Part shown: in pieces, positions 7,824 through 9,024 of the stretch | How positions within the stretch are numbered: position 1 is the stretch's first letter | How the letters are laid out: every line of letters begins with the position of its first letter | Assembly (NCBI GenBank): GCA_023262245.1 | Contig: JALRDC010000082.1 | Coordinates: forward strand, 1 to 9,024 | Source: Flavobacteriaceae bacterium | GTDB lineage: Bacteria; Bacteroidota; Bacteroidia; Flavobacteriales; Flavobacteriaceae | Reading direction: 5' to 3' | DNA length: 9,024 bases | Notes under the pieces: model-generated | What the model saw: only the letters and a program-made list of their open reading frames with translations | Database searches by the model: none | Told to the model about the DNA's origin: nothing | Position numbers and translations under genes: made by a program

Positions 7824-7916
7824 ATGTTAGCAGAACAAGATTACTCCCAAGTCGTCTACTTATGTTTAAAATGTGTCTTTATTATCTGTATGCAGCTGCT
7901 GGGTTTGCTTCTATAG
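7824..7916 (+). CDS. Possible 30-codon hydrophobic leader peptide upstream of the SusC-like gene
   Basis: An ATG at 7824 opens a 30-codon frame ending in TAG at 7914-7916. The peptide starts MLAEQDYSQ and continues as a hydrophobic stretch with three cysteines, ending MQLLGLLL. AAAGAG at 7808-7813 lies about 10 nt before the ATG and could be a weak ribosome site, but it also belongs to the inverted repeat there. The hydrophobic C-terminus resembles a small membrane peptide. A frame this short is easily produced by chance, and if the promoter proposed at 7904-7933 is the only one, the frame would not be transcribed with the SusC-like gene. No homology is recognised. Confidence 0.15.
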   Translation: MLAEQDYSQVVYLCLKCVFIICMQLLGLLL

Positions 7917-7933
7917 TAAATCAACCAGTTTTG
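7904..7933 (+). promoter_or_regulatory. Candidate Bacteroidetes-type promoter for the SusC-like gene
   Basis: TTTG at 7904-7907 matches the -33 element. CAGTTTTG at 7926-7933 matches the -7 consensus TAnnTTTG at five of six fixed positions (C for the first T). The spacer is 18 bp, close to the usual range for the primary sigma factor of this phylum. Transcription would start near 7940, giving a leader of about 50 nt. The 8-bp palindrome GCAGCTGC at 7892-7899 lies just upstream, where an activator could bind. Confidence 0.35.
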
Positions 7934-7989
7934 TTGGTATTCGGAACACAATTTAACAACACCCTATTTCTAAAAAAACTTAACCGAAA

Positions 7990-9024
7990 ATGAAACAAAT
8001 TCTAAAATCTATTTATAGCAGTCACAAATTGCTTCTGATAAGCTTTATTGCCTTTTCTGGCTTTCTTCATGCCCAACAAACAGTCTCAGGAATAATTTCA
8101 GATGAAAACGGTCCTTTGCCTGGAGTTACCGTTATTGAAAAAGGAACTACCAATGGGACCGTATCTGATTTTGATGGAAATTACTCTATTTCTGTTTCTA
8201 ATTCTAATGCAATCCTTCAATTTTCCTATTTGGGATTTTTAACACAGGAAGTATCTGCCAGTACAGACCCCATCAATATTTTTATGGAAATTGGATCTGA
8301 TGATTTGGAGGAGGTAGTCGTAACTGGGTATGGCTCACAGAGAAAAGCAACTGTTACGGGTGCAATTGCTGCTGTTAAAGGAGAAAGTATTGATAAATCT
8401 CCTGCGGTAAATCTAACAAATTCTTTGGCGGGAAGACTTCCAGGACTTATTGTAATTCAAGGCTCAGGTGAACCAGGAAATGATAATGCTAGTGTAAGAA
8501 TTCGAGGGGTAAATACATTTGGGAATTCAAGTGCATTGGTAGTGATTGATGGAATCCCCGATCGCGATGGTGGAATTTCACGATTAAATTCTCAAGATAT
8601 AGAAAGTATCTCTGTTTTAAAAGATGCATCGGCTGCCATATATGGTGCCCGAGCTGCTAACGGGGTAATCTTAATTACCACCAAAGGAGGTTTGATTGGC
8701 GAACCGAGAATGGTGTATAGTTTTAATGCAGGATTTTCGACACCCACTTTCTTTCCAGATCTTGCAAATTCAGTAGAATATGCAAATATTTTAAATGAAG
8801 TACCCATTTACAATTCTATCCCAGCCAACGAATGGGAAAATGCTTGGACAAGTATTAGAACTAGTGGAACGTATAATTCTCCAACAGACGGTGTCGCATC
8901 AATTAATGCAAATTTTAGCCCTGAAGATGTACAAGGTTATTCGACGGGTAATGATCCTTGGAAATATCCAAACACAAATTGGTATAAAGAAACATTTAAA
9001 AATTGGGCCCCACAGCAAAGGCAT
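7990..9024 (+). CDS. SusC/RagA-family TonB-dependent outer-membrane transporter, N-terminal part (runs off the window)
   Basis: The first 345 codons of a gene that stays open to the window end; full-length family members are usually about 1000 residues. SusC-type proteins are TonB-dependent outer-membrane barrels that import glycans, peptides or other large nutrients with a SusD-type lipoprotein lid. Residues 1-28 are a signal peptide ending FLHA before Q29. Residues 30-101 form a carboxypeptidase-regulatory-like beta-sandwich, with LPGVTVIEKGTT and GTVSDFDGNYSI motifs. EEVVVTGYG at 107-115 is the TonB-box region. The plug follows, with the family signatures SVRIRGVNTFG (168-178), VVIDGIP (184-190), and DIESISVLKDASAAIYGARAANGVILITTKGG from 203 to 234. 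The barrel begins near 240. There is no extra N-terminal STN signalling domain, so direct control by a FecR/sigma pair is not indicated. The ATG at 7990 is preceded by A-rich sequence, as is common in the phylum. A susD-like gene would be expected just beyond the window. Confidence 0.95.
   Translation, partial: MKQILKSIYSSHKLLLISFIAFSGFLHAQQTVSGIISDENGPLPGVTVIEKGTTNGTVSDFDGNYSISVSNSNAILQFSYLGFLTQEVSASTDPINIFMEIGSDDLEEVVVTGYGSQRKATVTGAIAAVKGESIDKSPAVNLTNSLAGRLPGLIVIQGSGEPGNDNASVRIRGVNTFGNSSALVVIDGIPDRDGGISRLNSQDIESISVLKDASAAIYGARAANGVILITTKGGLIGEPRMVYSFNAGFSTPTFFPDLANSVEYANILNEVPIYNSIPANEWENAWTSIRTSGTYNSPTDGVASINANFSPEDVQGYSTGNDPWKYPNTNWYKETFKNWAPQQRH

Larger units (their letters stand above)
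7636..7989. other. 354-bp intergenic region before the SusC-like gene
   Basis: This is the only long gap in the window, and it separates the presumed four-gene unit from the SusC-like gene. It is very AT-rich. Visible elements are a weak AT-only stem with a T-run (7695-7726), the perfect palindrome TTTCTAGAAA (7781-7790), an inverted repeat (7793-7815), a possible 30-codon ORF (7824-7916), the 8-bp palindrome GCAGCTGC (7892-7899) and a promoter-like pair (7904-7933). TTCGG at 7940-7944 could pair with CCGAA at 7984-7988 just before the start codon, but only through 5 bp across a loop of about 40 nt. No tRNA, riboswitch fold or transposon end was recognised. Confidence 0.8.

Noticed and set aside
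8592..8807. 71-codon - strand frame opposite the SusC-like gene
   Set aside because: It is antisense to the plug signature of the transporter, so it is a shadow.
1..9024. CRISPR arrays, insertion sequences, tRNA or rRNA genes, phage or toxin-antitoxin genes
   Set aside because: No short direct repeat array, transposase motifs, terminal inverted repeats or RNA gene folds were seen; the repeated motifs are degenerate protein repeats in coding sequence.

Overview
The window looks like a piece of a Bacteroidetes chromosome, most likely a marine member of the Flavobacteriaceae. The DNA is AT-rich, the starts lack clear Shine-Dalgarno sites, several products have lipoprotein signals, and the last gene encodes a SusC/RagA-type TonB-dependent outer-membrane protein with the plug motifs typical of the phylum. 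All convincing genes lie on the + strand.

Layout: 1-62 is a short leader or the tail of an upstream gene. 63-3374 encodes a very long lipoprotein with fourteen FG-GAP/VCBS calcium-type loops around a central ASPIC/UnbV domain. 3364-4710 encodes a vanadium-dependent haloperoxidase-family protein with the complete vanadate-binding residue set, overlapping the previous gene by 11 bp. 4715-6400 encodes a secreted protein with seven FG-GAP loops, an ASPIC/UnbV domain and a C-terminal membrane helix. 6430-7635 encodes a probable lipoprotein with an InlB-type repeat domain and a six-bladed NHL propeller. 7636-7989 is a 354-bp intergenic region holding palindromes, a candidate promoter and a possible 30-codon leader ORF. 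7990 to the window end is the first 345 codons of a SusC-like transporter, cut by the window edge.

The first four genes overlap or are separated by 4 to 29 bp, so they are probably one transcription unit. The SusC-like gene probably has its own promoter. Every product carries an export signal, and none shows a cytoplasmic catalytic domain. A reasonable inference is a cell-envelope module in which a haloperoxidase (or related PAP2-fold enzyme) works with repeat-rich beta-propeller proteins, next to a TonB-dependent uptake system. The substrate is not readable from the sequence. The parts are known families; the arrangement of haloperoxidase, two ASPIC/UnbV proteins, NHL lipoprotein and SusC is the most interesting point. 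No RNA gene, insertion sequence, CRISPR array or phage gene was seen.
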